This document shows positions 18,091 through 26,464 of a stretch of 64,000 nucleotides of DNA, piece after piece (position 1 is the stretch's first letter; each line of letters opens with the position of its first letter). The stretch lies in NCBI RefSeq assembly GCF_022662495.1, contig NZ_JAKPBU010000001.1:1674001-1738000 (forward strand). The letters are read 5' to 3'. The stretch is from Lysobacter sp. M2-1. GTDB lineage: Bacteria > Pseudomonadota > Gammaproteobacteria > Xanthomonadales > Xanthomonadaceae. Made by a program: the position numbers and the translations under genes. The notes beneath the pieces were generated by a model. It saw only the letters and a program-made list of their open reading frames with translations. It had not been told where the DNA came from and did not search any database.

Positions 18091-18906
18091 TTACCAGCCG
18101 GGAGGGTCAGCGACGAATCCATGGGGGAAGGCGCGCGGCTCGTCGCCGCGGCCGTAGCGCCAGTCGTAGCGCGGCATGACGCCCATGGCGGCCAGCACCT
18201 CGCCAGCGTCATAGCGCAGTTGTGTGACCTGGGCCGGGCGCGAGGACGCGCGCACGAAGTCGGTTCGACTGATCGGCGCCCATTCACGCGCGCCATGACC
18301 GGTGCCGATGCGCTGCTCGGCGATCGCATCATGGGCAGCGCCCGCCGCCGCCGACTCGCGGGCCGCCGATGGCGTGTGTGCGGATTTGGAGTGCGCACCA
18401 TCGCGTTCGCGCTCGCCGCGCGCAACGGGTGGCCCCGGCATGGGATAGGGCAGGTAACGCTGGCGCTCGCGGAACACCGCGATCCCGATCACGCCTACGT
18501 CGTCCGGGCGACCGGTGCGCGCCGCATAGCTGTCGGGCAGGTCGGTGAAATAGAACTGGGCCACGTCGTCGAGTGATTTGCGCCAGCCGGTGATCTCGGC
18601 GCTCTCCCAGGGGGAAAGCACGTAGCCGGCCTGCGAGGGCGAGGCCGTTTCGCCGGTGACCGCGTTGACCCCGTCCACCGACAGCACCACCAGTACCCGT
18701 TCACCGGTCTGGTTGCGCAGGCGCACGGCGTAGCGATGGCCCGGCTCGCCGGGCACGTAGGTCCGGCCGCGATGGTCGTATTCGGGCAGTTGCTGGCCGC
18801 TGTCGCGGTCGATGAGGTCGATGTCGACCAGCGAGCCGGCCTGCAGCGGCAGGCACGCCGCGGCCGATGCCAGCGCAGCCGAGAGCAGGAGCAGATTGCG
18901 GAACAT
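18091..18906 (-). CDS. exported protein of unknown function
   Basis: A 271-residue protein with a signal peptide (NLLLLSAALASAAACLPLQA) and strong GAGGAG ribosome-binding site. Residues ~45-150 form a compact beta-rich region (GHRYAVRLRNQTGERVLVVL, YVLSPWESAEITGWRKSL) that looks like a conserved domain of xanthomonad exported proteins. The C-terminal ~120 residues are low-complexity, Ala/Arg/Gly-rich, with MPRYDWRYGRGDEPRAFPHG near the end. No enzyme motif was found. It is divergent from trpS. Confidence 0.75.
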   Translation of the reverse strand: MFRNLLLLSAALASAAACLPLQAGSLVDIDLIDRDSGQQLPEYDHRGRTYVPGEPGHRYAVRLRNQTGERVLVVLSVDGVNAVTGETASPSQAGYVLSPWESAEITGWRKSLDDVAQFYFTDLPDSYAARTGRPDDVGVIGIAVFRERQRYLPYPMPGPPVARGERERDGAHSKSAHTPSAARESAAAGAAHDAIAEQRIGTGHGAREWAPISRTDFVRASSRPAQVTQLRYDAGEVLAAMGVMPRYDWRYGRGDEPRAFPHGFVADPPGW

Positions 18907-19043
18907 GGGCGTTCTCCTCGATGGGCGAGGGAAGGAACGGGCGGTACCGGAGAGTGGGGTTGATCGATCGGCCGCGGTTGGGCATGGCCGGGAGCGGCGG
19001 ACGGGCCCTGTACCATTACCGCCCCGCTCATCTGCGCATCTCC

Positions 19044-20384
19044 ATGGCTTCCGGCAACACCCGCATCCTCACCGGCATCACCACGTCCGGCACGCCGCAC
19101 CTGGGCAATTACGTCGGCGCGATCCGGCCGGCGATTGCGGCCGCCAACGCCGCCGGCGTGGAAAGCTTCTATTTCCTCGCCGACTACCACGCCCTGATCA
19201 AGGTCCAGGACCCGGCGCGGATCCAGCGTTCGACCCTGGAGATCGCTGCGGCGTGGCTGGCCTGCGGCCTGGATCCCCAGCAGGTGTGGTTCTACCGCCA
19301 GTCGGACATCCCCGAGATCAGCGAACTGACTTGGCTATTGACCTGCGTGGCCGGCAAGGGGCTGCTCAACCGCGCGCATGCGTACAAGGCGGCGGTGGAC
19401 CGCAACCGCGCCGAGGCGCTGGACGACGATGCTGGCGTAACCGCCGGGTTGTTCATGTACCCGGTACTGATGGCCGCCGACATCCTGCTGTTCAACGCGC
19501 ACCGGGTACCGGTCGGCCGCGACCAGGTGCAGCACATCGAGATGGCGCGCGACATCGGTCAGCGCTTCAACCACCTCTATGGCGGACCGGCCGGGAAGGA
19601 GTATTTCACCCTGCCCGAGGCGGTGATCGAGGAAAGCGTGGCCACGCTGCCGGGCCTGGACGGCCGCAAGATGTCCAAGAGCTACGACAACACCATTCCG
19701 CTGTTCGCCCCTCGCGAGCAGCTGCGCAAGCTGATCTTCTCCATCGTCACCGATTCGCGCTCCCCGGGTGAGGCCAAGGACACCGAAGGCTCGGCCCTGT
19801 TCGAGATCTACCAGGCCTTCGCCTCGGCAGACGAAACCGTCGCCATGCGCCGCGCCTATGCCGAGGGCATCGCCTGGGCAGACGCCAAGCAGCAACTGTT
19901 CGAACGCATCGACGCCGAACTGGCGCCGCTGCGCGAACGCTACGAGGCCCTGATTGGCAGACCCGCGGACATCGAAGCGGTGCTGCGCGATGGCGCGCGG
20001 CGGCTGCGTGAACGCCATGCCACGCACTTCCTCGCCCGGCTGCGGCACGCGGTCGGGTTACGCGATCTCGGCATGCAGGAAGCACGGGTGGGCAAGGCGG
20101 AGAAAACCGGAACGATGCCCGTGTTCAAGCAGTACCGTGAGGCGGACGGCAAGTTCTACTTCAAGCTGTCCGTCGGCGAGCGTGTGCTGCTGCAGAGCGT
20201 AGGGTTCGAATCGCCGCGGGACGCCGGACAGAAGATCGCGGCACTGCGTGGTGCCGGTTTCGACGGCGCCGATACGGAGCTGTCGTTGGCCGGCGACGCC
20301 GCGGCTTCGGAGGTGCGCGCAGCGCTGGATGCGCTGGATGCGGCGGACGCCGCGAAGGCGGCGGCGAAAGCAGACGGCGCATGA
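19044..20384 (+). CDS. trpS: tryptophanyl-tRNA synthetase with YegP-like C-terminal extension
   Basis: Class I synthetase charging tRNA-Trp, 446 residues against ~334 for E. coli TrpS. Catalytic signatures are TSGTPHLGNYVG (HIGH equivalent, residues 14-25) and KMSKS (209-213). Residues ~335-446 are extra. Part of this (about 357-410, MPVFKQYREADGKFYFKLSV and LQSVGFESPRDAGQKIAALR) resembles a DUF1508/YegP repeat by eye, followed by an Ala/Asp-rich tail. ATG 19044 begins the conserved N-terminus. The stop overlaps the start of a small membrane protein (ATGA). Confidence 0.93.
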   Translation: MASGNTRILTGITTSGTPHLGNYVGAIRPAIAAANAAGVESFYFLADYHALIKVQDPARIQRSTLEIAAAWLACGLDPQQVWFYRQSDIPEISELTWLLTCVAGKGLLNRAHAYKAAVDRNRAEALDDDAGVTAGLFMYPVLMAADILLFNAHRVPVGRDQVQHIEMARDIGQRFNHLYGGPAGKEYFTLPEAVIEESVATLPGLDGRKMSKSYDNTIPLFAPREQLRKLIFSIVTDSRSPGEAKDTEGSALFEIYQAFASADETVAMRRAYAEGIAWADAKQQLFERIDAELAPLRERYEALIGRPADIEAVLRDGARRLRERHATHFLARLRHAVGLRDLGMQEARVGKAEKTGTMPVFKQYREADGKFYFKLSVGERVLLQSVGFESPRDAGQKIAALRGAGFDGADTELSLAGDAAASEVRAALDALDAADAAKAAAKADGA

Positions 20385-20719
20385 GTCCGCTGGTCGAGGT
20401 CAACCTGGCGCTGATCCTGTTCCTGCCCTGGTTCCTGATCCTTGGCGCTTTGTTCTGGCTGTTTCCGCGGCAGCCGCGTGGCGCGACGCGACGCGGGTTC
20501 GATCTGACCGCGCTGCTGGGCGCGGCCATCGCCTTCGTGCTGTCGGTGCAGTGGGCGCATGCCAGCGCCGACCCCGGTTACGGACGCATGTGGAAGCAGG
20601 TCTTCGCCACGTCGGTAGGGTACGGCGTGTTCCTGGCGGTGCTGGGGCTTGCGTTCTGGCTGCGCGGCCGCTGGTTGCGGCGGCGGCAGGTGAAATCGCA
20701 GGCATCTGAATCCGCCTGA
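20381..20719 (+). CDS. small inner-membrane protein
   Basis: A 112-residue protein with three predicted membrane segments (LALILFLPWFLILGALFWLF; LTALLGAAIAFVLSVQW; VFLAVLGLAFWL) and a basic C-terminus. The start codon overlaps the trpS stop, so it is probably translated from the trpS mRNA. No family was identified. Confidence 0.75.
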   Translation: MSPLVEVNLALILFLPWFLILGALFWLFPRQPRGATRRGFDLTALLGAAIAFVLSVQWAHASADPGYGRMWKQVFATSVGYGVFLAVLGLAFWLRGRWLRRRQVKSQASESA

Positions 20720-20813
20720 CGGTGGGGCATGCGGGCTTGCGGGGCGATTGGCGGGACGAGCCGCTCATCGGGCATGAACTGAACGAGACTTGCGCGACCG
20801 GCTGTGCGCGAGG

Positions 20814-21707
20814 TCAGTGCTCGTCCTCATCGGACGTGGCTTCCGCAGCGTCGCGGTAGATCTGGTATTCGGCGCGGTCCAGTTCGAAATTCTGCAGCGC
20901 GAACACCGCCGCGGCCCTTTCCTCGCGCCCGCTCTGCGGATTGTTCGCGATGTCGAGCAACGCATCCTTGATCCGGTCTGAGCGGGTGGCGCTGGAGGTC
21001 ACACCGGCGATCGCCGCCTCGCGCACCTGCGGCTCGGGATCGAGCAGGGCGCGCTGCAGGATGTCCTCGACACCTGCGCTCTTGTCCCACTGCGCCGATT
21101 GCAGCACGGCGGTGGCGCGTACGCCGGGATCGGCGTGATGCCGCAGGCGTTCGAGCTGTCCGAGCATGGGCGCGACGTCCTCGCTGGCGAGCGGGGTGGG
21201 CGCGAGCAGCTCCACCAGGGTCTTGAGCAGCGCCGGATCCTGCTCCTGCCCCATCTGCCGGAGCAGCAGTGCGCGCACCGGTGCCTCCTCCACCGAATAG
21301 GCGGAGAGCAGGGCAAGTCCGTCGCGGCGCGTGGACGGATCCGGGCTGCCCGCCAGCTCCAGCGCGAATCGCTGCACGTCCTGGTTGGCGACGCCCTGCA
21401 GGATGGCGAGCAAGGCACCCTTGCGGTCCGGCTCGGATTCGCCGCGGTAGCGGGCGAGCAGTTGCTGCAGGTAGACCGGATCGGCGGAAGCGCGCGCAAC
21501 CTGCCTGCCGAGGTCTTCGTCCGCCGGGACCGTGGGGCCGGCACCGCGCCTGCTGGGGATCGACCCGCGCTGCGCTGTCGCAGCATCGGACTGCGCTGGA
21601 CGCTCCCGAGCGTCGTGGTCCGTCCGTTGCCGGCCCAGTTGGTAGCCGATCGTGCCCGAGAGCGCGACGGCTACCAGCAGGCTGGCCAGGAAGTGCGGTC
21701 TGGTCAT
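20814..21707 (-). CDS. HEAT-like repeat protein with N-terminal membrane anchor
   Basis: A 297-residue protein. One N-terminal hydrophobic segment (FLASLLVAVALSGTIGYQLG) is followed by a charged linker and then ~220 residues of alpha-helical repeats resembling HEAT/armadillo units (DPGVRATAVLQSAQW, DPEPQVREAAIAGVTS). It ends in an acidic tail. The start at 21707 is chosen because the anchor follows at once. It is probably a periplasmic or membrane scaffold. It lies 55 bases downstream of the M23 peptidase gene and may be co-transcribed. Confidence 0.75.
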   Translation of the reverse strand: MTRPHFLASLLVAVALSGTIGYQLGRQRTDHDARERPAQSDAATAQRGSIPSRRGAGPTVPADEDLGRQVARASADPVYLQQLLARYRGESEPDRKGALLAILQGVANQDVQRFALELAGSPDPSTRRDGLALLSAYSVEEAPVRALLLRQMGQEQDPALLKTLVELLAPTPLASEDVAPMLGQLERLRHHADPGVRATAVLQSAQWDKSAGVEDILQRALLDPEPQVREAAIAGVTSSATRSDRIKDALLDIANNPQSGREERAAAVFALQNFELDRAEYQIYRDAAEATSDEDEH

Positions 21708-21762
21708 GGCCGACAGGATGCGCCAGGCGGGCACCTCCGGCAGGAAGGTGCCCTCCCGAAGG

Positions 21763-22536
21763 TCAGCAGTTGGGTGCGACGCGGCCATCGGTGCCCGTGT
21801 AGGTATAGGCGTCGGGAATGTAGCGGCCGCTGCCGATCCGGTTCCACAGATTGCTGGTGCCGTAGGTCCCGGTGATGGATTGGCCCGCGATCTGGCAATA
21901 GATCGTGACCTGGGTGCCATCGGCCAGGCTGCCGACGACGGAATAGCTGGTGCTCGGTCCGCTGCGCACGTTGAGGTTCGCGCCGCTGGTATTGACCGTG
22001 CCGGTCGCAGTGCCGCTGCCGCAGTTGGCGCTGGTGTAGTTGCGGGTGCCGTAGTAGTAGACGGTCGAGCCGTTGAACTTCGGCCAGACCGGCGATCCGT
22101 TGTAGCGCTGTTCGAAATGCAGATGCGGTCCGGTCGAACCGCCGGTACTGCCGACCGTGCCGATCTGGCGTCCGCGTGCGACGGACTGGCCCACGGAGAC
22201 CGAGAACGAGTTGAGATGGGCGTAGTAGCTGGTCCAGCCGCCGCCATGGTTGATCACCACGTACTTGCCGTAACTGGTGCTGCCCAGGTTCCTCACGGTG
22301 GACACCGTGCCGGCCGCGGAGGCGACCACCGGATCGCCGTAATCGTCGGTGCGGTTGAAGTCGATCGATCGCACGGGGCTGTGGTTGCTGCGGGTCTGTC
22401 CGGACCAGACCTGACCGCAGGGGAACGGCAGCTGGAACGCCGGTGCAGCCAGCGCTGGCGCACTGGAGACGCTGCTCGCGGCGGCGACGACGCCCGCCAG
22501 GAAGGCGGCTGGAGTGATTCGGAACGCAGTGGTCAT
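21763..22536 (-). CDS. secreted M23 metallopeptidase with C-terminal SH3 domain
   Basis: A protein of ~257 residues with a signal peptide and a beta-lytic/lysostaphin-type catalytic domain. Zinc ligands are visible in HSPVRSIDFN (H...D) and HLHFE (HxH), with GDPVVASAAGTVSTV between. A bacterial SH3 module (ANLNVRSGPSTSYSVVGSL) and a terminal Cys segment follow. It is likely to cleave peptide cross-bridges in cell walls, of itself or of prey. Start 22536 is preferred over 22551 because GGGGAG lies seven bases upstream. It is divergent from the M28 peptidase. Confidence 0.9.
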   Translation of the reverse strand: MTTAFRITPAAFLAGVVAAASSVSSAPALAAPAFQLPFPCGQVWSGQTRSNHSPVRSIDFNRTDDYGDPVVASAAGTVSTVRNLGSTSYGKYVVINHGGGWTSYYAHLNSFSVSVGQSVARGRQIGTVGSTGGSTGPHLHFEQRYNGSPVWPKFNGSTVYYYGTRNYTSANCGSGTATGTVNTSGANLNVRSGPSTSYSVVGSLADGTQVTIYCQIAGQSITGTYGTSNLWNRIGSGRYIPDAYTYTGTDGRVAPNC

Positions 22537-22636
22537 CTTCGGACTCCCCATTTTCGTTGGTGTTCGGGCGTCCCCTGTCGCGACCCGTGCGCGGTGCGCA
22601 GGCCCAGTCTAGGCAGCCGTTGCACGGCACTGCACT

Positions 22637-22650
22637 TAGGGGTAACCCTA
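22637..22650. promoter_or_regulatory. palindrome TAGGG-GTAA-CCCTA between divergent peptidase genes
   Basis: A perfect 5-bp inverted repeat with 4-base spacer in the 170-bp region between the M23 and M28 genes, 57 bases before the M28 ATG. It is a candidate operator for shared control; no regulator is encoded adjacent. Confidence 0.35.
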
Positions 22651-22706
22651 TGCGCTTCGGCCAACGCGGCGTTTGCCCTGGTTGCGGCCTTCGACAGCGG
22701 AAACCA

Positions 22707-24350
22707 ATGAAACGACTCATACCCGGCGCGCTTTGCGCGCTTTGCGTTGCCGCCGCCGTCGCGGCCGCCGCGCCCGACCAGGGCATCGACGCCGATGCGC
22801 TGTCGCGCCACGTGCGCATCCTGGCTTCGGACGAATTCGAGGGTCGCGCGCCGGCCACGCCGGGCGAGGAAAAGACGGTCGCCTACCTGATCGACGCACT
22901 CACCAGAGCCGGAGTGCAGCCCGGCGGTGAAAACGGCGAATGGGTGCAGCCGGTGCCGCTGGTGCGGGCGCAGGTCGATGGGCCGGTCACCGCGCGATTG
23001 ACGGTCGGCGGCGAGAGCCAGGCGCTGGTCAACGGCGACGACGTGGTGCTGCAGACGCTGCAGCCGGTGCAACAGGTCGAGGTGGAACGCGCGCCGCTGG
23101 TGTTCGTCGGCTATGGCGTGGACGCGCCCGAACGCGGCTGGGACGATTACAAGGGCGTCGACCTGCGCGACAAGGTGGCGGTGGTGCTGGTCAACGACCC
23201 CGACTTCGAAAGCGGTGCAGGCGATTTCGACGGCCGCGGCATGACCTACTACGGCCGCTGGACCTACAAGTACGAGGAGCTGGCGCGCAAGGGCGCACTG
23301 GGCGTGCTGATCGTGCACGAGACCGCGCCCGCCGCCTATGGATGGGCGACGGTGCGCGCGTCCGGGCTGTCGCCGGTGTTCGACATCGAACGCAGCGATG
23401 CGCAGCGCCACCACACCCATCTGCGCGGCTGGATGCAGCGCGATCTGGCGGTCTCGCTGTTCAAGCGCGTGGGCCTGGATTTCGACGCGGAGAAAACCAA
23501 GGCGCAGCGCCGCGACTTCAAGCCGCTGCCGCTGGGCGATGCGAGCTTGTCGGCGCGCTTCGCGGTCAAACGCGAGCGGGTGGTAAGCCGCAACGTGATC
23601 GGCAAGCTGGAAGGCGCGAAGTACCCGCAGGAGAGCGTGATCTACTCGGCGCACTGGGACGCGTTCGGCGTCGGCGAGCCGGACGCGCAGGGCGACCGCA
23701 TCCGCCACGGCGCGATCGACAACGCCACCGGCGTCGCTTCGGTGCTGGAACTGGCGCGCGCGCTGGCCGCCGGTCCGCGTCCGCAGCGCAGCGTGCTGTT
23801 CATCGCCTTCTCCGCCGAGGAAAAAGGGCTGCTCGGCGCCACGCACTACGCCGCGCACCCGCTGATGTCGCTGGAAACCACCGCGGCGGTGATCAACATG
23901 GAAATGTTCAGCGCCAACGGGCCGATGCGCGACATCGCCTCGTGGGGCAATGGCCGGGTGTCGCTGGAGGGCGACCTGGAGCGCGTCGCGAAGGCGCACG
24001 GGCGTGCCTACCTGCACGATCCCAGCCCCGAATCGGGTTTCTTCTACCGCGCCGACCACTTCCCCTTCGCCCGCGCCGGCGTGCCGGCGATCACGGCCGG
24101 CGCAGGCGAAGACCTGGTCGACGGCGGCACCAGCAAGGGCAAGGCGCTGATCAAGGAATACTTCGCCGATTGCTACCACCAGCCCTGCGACCGCTGGACG
24201 CAGGCCTGGAACGCCGAAGGCCACGCCCAGGACACGCGGCTGCTGCTCGCACTGGGCAAGGAAATCGCCAACGGCCACGCATGGCCGCAGTGGCAGGCAG
24301 GTTCCGAGTTCAAGGCCGCGCGCGACGCCAGCGCGCGGGCGCGCGAGTAA
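22707..24350 (+). CDS. secreted M28 family zinc aminopeptidase
   Basis: A 547-residue protein with signal peptide (LIPGALCALCVAAAVAAAAP), a protease-associated insert (~130-250) and an M28 catalytic domain. Metal-site motifs are SAHWDAFGVG, IDNATGVASVLELAR, AFSAEEKGLLG, INMEMF and the late His in DCYHQPCDRW. ATG 22707 begins the signal peptide; longer in-frame starts have no secretion signal at the end. It probably degrades peptides outside the cytoplasm, complementing the POT transporter further downstream. Confidence 0.92.
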   Translation: MKRLIPGALCALCVAAAVAAAAPDQGIDADALSRHVRILASDEFEGRAPATPGEEKTVAYLIDALTRAGVQPGGENGEWVQPVPLVRAQVDGPVTARLTVGGESQALVNGDDVVLQTLQPVQQVEVERAPLVFVGYGVDAPERGWDDYKGVDLRDKVAVVLVNDPDFESGAGDFDGRGMTYYGRWTYKYEELARKGALGVLIVHETAPAAYGWATVRASGLSPVFDIERSDAQRHHTHLRGWMQRDLAVSLFKRVGLDFDAEKTKAQRRDFKPLPLGDASLSARFAVKRERVVSRNVIGKLEGAKYPQESVIYSAHWDAFGVGEPDAQGDRIRHGAIDNATGVASVLELARALAAGPRPQRSVLFIAFSAEEKGLLGATHYAAHPLMSLETTAAVINMEMFSANGPMRDIASWGNGRVSLEGDLERVAKAHGRAYLHDPSPESGFFYRADHFPFARAGVPAITAGAGEDLVDGGTSKGKALIKEYFADCYHQPCDRWTQAWNAEGHAQDTRLLLALGKEIANGHAWPQWQAGSEFKAARDASARARE

Positions 24351-24371
24351 ACCAGCGCGTTGCGGCGCCGA

Positions 24372-24761
24372 TCAGTCGTTCCAGACGTTCGGTGCGCCGC
24401 CCTTTTCCGGGTGCTTCATCCGGACCACGCAGAAGCGCTGGCCGGTCGGCGCTTCCATCACCCACCAGCGCTTGACGAAGCCGATCTTCTTCGCGCCCAG
24501 CCGCTCGAGCCGGTCGGCTTCGGCGTCGATGTCGTCGGCTTCGATATCAAGATGCACGCGCGAGGGATGCGCGACTTTCTGCACCTCGATGTGCAGATCG
24601 CCTGGGGTATCGCCGAACATCTGGTACTGCGCGGTCTCGTCGCCCGCGTCGCGGTCGGCGATGCTGCAGCCCAGCGCGCGGCTCCAGAAATCGGCGGCGG
24701 CGTCCAGGTCGTCGGTGTTGCAGTCGATGATGAAACCGGCAAGACGGCTGCGATGGGTCAT
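24372..24761 (-). CDS. VOC (glyoxalase/bleomycin-resistance) superfamily protein
   Basis: A 129-residue single VOC unit: FIIDCNTDDLDAAADFWSRALG at the start, HLDIEADDIDAEADRLERLG in the second half, and PTGQRFCVV as the last strand. GGAG lies six bases before ATG 24761; upstream in-frame codons fall in a repeat. It may follow the 2-oxoacid dehydrogenase operon transcript, although a repeat pair separates it from the E2 gene. The substrate is unknown. Confidence 0.85.
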   Translation of the reverse strand: MTHRSRLAGFIIDCNTDDLDAAADFWSRALGCSIADRDAGDETAQYQMFGDTPGDLHIEVQKVAHPSRVHLDIEADDIDAEADRLERLGAKKIGFVKRWWVMEAPTGQRFCVVRMKHPEKGGAPNVWND

Positions 24762-24791
24762 GGTGATCTCCGGGGAGGCGCTGGCATCCAT

Positions 24792-24934
24792 TGTAGGAGC
24801 GCACCTGGGTGCGACCGCGGCTGCGATCAATGCCTCCGAACCGAATCCGTGTCCAAGCCCGCTGCGGCGGCGCGGGATGCGTCGCAACGGGGAAGGTACT
24901 CGCGGCGCGGTCGCGCCAAAGTGGCGCTCCTACA
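24792..24934. repeat. REP-like inverted repeat pair
   Basis: The left arm at 24792-24819 begins TGTAGGAGCGCACCTGGGTG. The right arm at 24906-24934 is the inverse (…AAAGTGGCGCTCCTACA), both ending in a shared GCGACCGCG core. The two copies face each other across ~86 bases. The element fills the gap between the VOC gene and the E2 gene, and its right edge touches the E2 stop region. It resembles the GTAGGAGCG-type repeats common in xanthomonads and pseudomonads. Confidence 0.75.
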
Positions 24935-26390
24935 TCGGCAATGCTAGATCGTCCAGCATCGCCTTGAGGAAGCGCGCAGCCTCGCCACCGGTGCAGGCGC
25001 GGTGGTCGAAGGTCAGCGACAGCGGGATCACGCGATGCGATTCGAAGCCGCCGATCACCGGAGTCATCTGGTGGCGGCCACGGCCGGCGGCGACGATCGC
25101 CACGCAAGGCGGCACCACGATCGGCGTCGCGTAGCGGCCGGCGAACATGCCGAAATTCGACAGCGAAATCGTGTAGCCGCTGAGTTCGCTGGCAGGGATG
25201 CTGCGATCCCCGACCTGCGCGCGCAGGCGATTCACCGCTTCGCGCACGCCGCGTGCGTCGAGCACGTCGGCATTGCGCAACGCCGGCACGAACAGGCCGT
25301 CGTCGGTGTCCACCGCAATGCCGATGTCGACGTGTGGGTGCAAGGTGCGGGTGAGTTTGTCGCCGTCGAACCAGGCGTTCAGCGCCGGCACCGCCTTGCA
25401 CGCGGCGACGATCGCACGCACCAGGCGCACGGTGACGTCGTTGCCGGGTGCCCATGCGTGGATGTCGGCGTCGTCGCTGAGCGTGGTGGCCACCACCTTG
25501 GCGTGCGCGTCGGCCATCACCCTGGCCATGTTGCGGCGCACGCCCTTGAGCTGCTCGGGCTGGCCGCTGACCGAGACGCCGGGCGGTTGCGTGCGCATCG
25601 GCTTGCCGCTGGCGGACAGCGCGGTGCGTTCGCGTTCGCTTTCCCTTCTCCCTCCGGGAGAAGGCGCCCGCAGGGCGGATGAGGGTTCGGATGAGGATGC
25701 AGCAGCACGATGCTCCGCACCCTCACCCCCGGCCACTCTCCCGGTGGGAGAGGGAAGCAGGGCGCTGGCTTCGCCCGAAGCGGCGCGCTTCACATCATCC
25801 ATCGTCACCACGCCGTCGCTGCCGCTGCCGCGCACCCGGGCGATGTCGACGCCCAACTTGCGCGCGGTCGCACGGACCGCGGGCATGGCCTTCACACCGC
25901 CCACTGCGACCGCGGCCTCGCTGCGCACCGCATCGGACGACTGCATCGCGCCCACCACGGTACCGCTGTCGCTGCGCTCGGTTTCGGCCTGCGCCTTCGG
26001 CGCGGGCTGACCGGTCTGCACGATTTCCCCGCCTTCGTCGGACGCGACCACCCGGTCGCCGTCGTCCGGCGCGGGCGTACCGGCACCATGCGATGGACCA
26101 TGGTGATGGCCGGTGTCCTGGCCCTCGGCACGCTGCGGCTGCTTGGGGTCGATTTCGAATTCGGCCAGCATCGCGCCGGTGACGATCACGTCCCCCGGAC
26201 CGCCGGCCAGCTTGAGCACCTTGCCCGAGACCGGCGAAGGCACCTCGACCACGGCCTTGGCGGTCTCCATCGACACCAGGTTCTCGTCCAGCCGGATCGT
26301 GTCGCCCTCCTTGACGAACCATTCGACGATGGTGGCGTCGGGCAGGCCTTCGCCGAGGTCGGGAAGCTTGAAGGTCTTCTTGTCGGCCAT
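24930..26390 (-). CDS. 2-oxoacid dehydrogenase E2 (dihydrolipoamide acyltransferase)
   Basis: A 486-residue E2 with one lipoyl domain (1-80; lipoyl Lys45 in METAKAVVEV), a long linker, a peripheral-subunit-binding domain (~168-203, AVRATARKLGVDIARVRGSG) and the acyltransferase domain (~278-486). The usual HxxxDG active-site motif reads HRACTGG (His463, Thr instead of Asp at 467). Residues ~212-250 are encoded by a palindromic repeat. It works with the E1alpha/E1beta encoded upstream; no E3 is present here. Branched-chain or pyruvate specificity cannot be decided from sequence. Confidence 0.9.
   Translation of the reverse strand: MADKKTFKLPDLGEGLPDATIVEWFVKEGDTIRLDENLVSMETAKAVVEVPSPVSGKVLKLAGGPGDVIVTGAMLAEFEIDPKQPQRAEGQDTGHHHGPSHGAGTPAPDDGDRVVASDEGGEIVQTGQPAPKAQAETERSDSGTVVGAMQSSDAVRSEAAVAVGGVKAMPAVRATARKLGVDIARVRGSGSDGVVTMDDVKRAASGEASALLPSPTGRVAGGEGAEHRAAASSSEPSSALRAPSPGGRRESERERTALSASGKPMRTQPPGVSVSGQPEQLKGVRRNMARVMADAHAKVVATTLSDDADIHAWAPGNDVTVRLVRAIVAACKAVPALNAWFDGDKLTRTLHPHVDIGIAVDTDDGLFVPALRNADVLDARGVREAVNRLRAQVGDRSIPASELSGYTISLSNFGMFAGRYATPIVVPPCVAIVAAGRGRHQMTPVIGGFESHRVIPLSLTFDHRACTGGEAARFLKAMLDDLALPM
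25641..25756. repeat. palindromic repeat pair inside the E2 coding sequence
   Basis: Two inverted copies of a CTCTCCC-nnn-GGGAGAG element occur here. The left one is CTTCTCCC-TCC-GGGAGAAG (25645-25663) and the right one CTCTCCC-GGT-GGGAGAG (25736-25752), each followed inward by a G-rich tail ending GAGGGT. The gene stays open through it. The same family flanks the DUF559 relic at 39.5-39.9 kb. Confidence 0.75.
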
Positions 26391-26401
26391 GTGGGTCTTC
26401 C

Positions 26402-26464
26402 GTAGGGCGGGTTTTGACCCGTCGTTTCAAGGTTAGGCAAAGGCGGGTCAAGACCCGGCCTACG
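26402..26464. repeat. palindromic TAGGGCGGG-type intergenic repeat
   Basis: The left arm is GTAGGGCGGGTTTTGACCCG (26402-26421). The right arm at 26444-26464 is its near-perfect reverse complement. It occupies the gap between the SH3-protein stop and the E2 start inside the operon. Confidence 0.7.

Noticed and set aside
24787-24934. CRISPR-like or tandem array
   Set aside because: There are only two copies, in inverted orientation and of REP type. No regularly spaced direct repeats were seen anywhere in the window.
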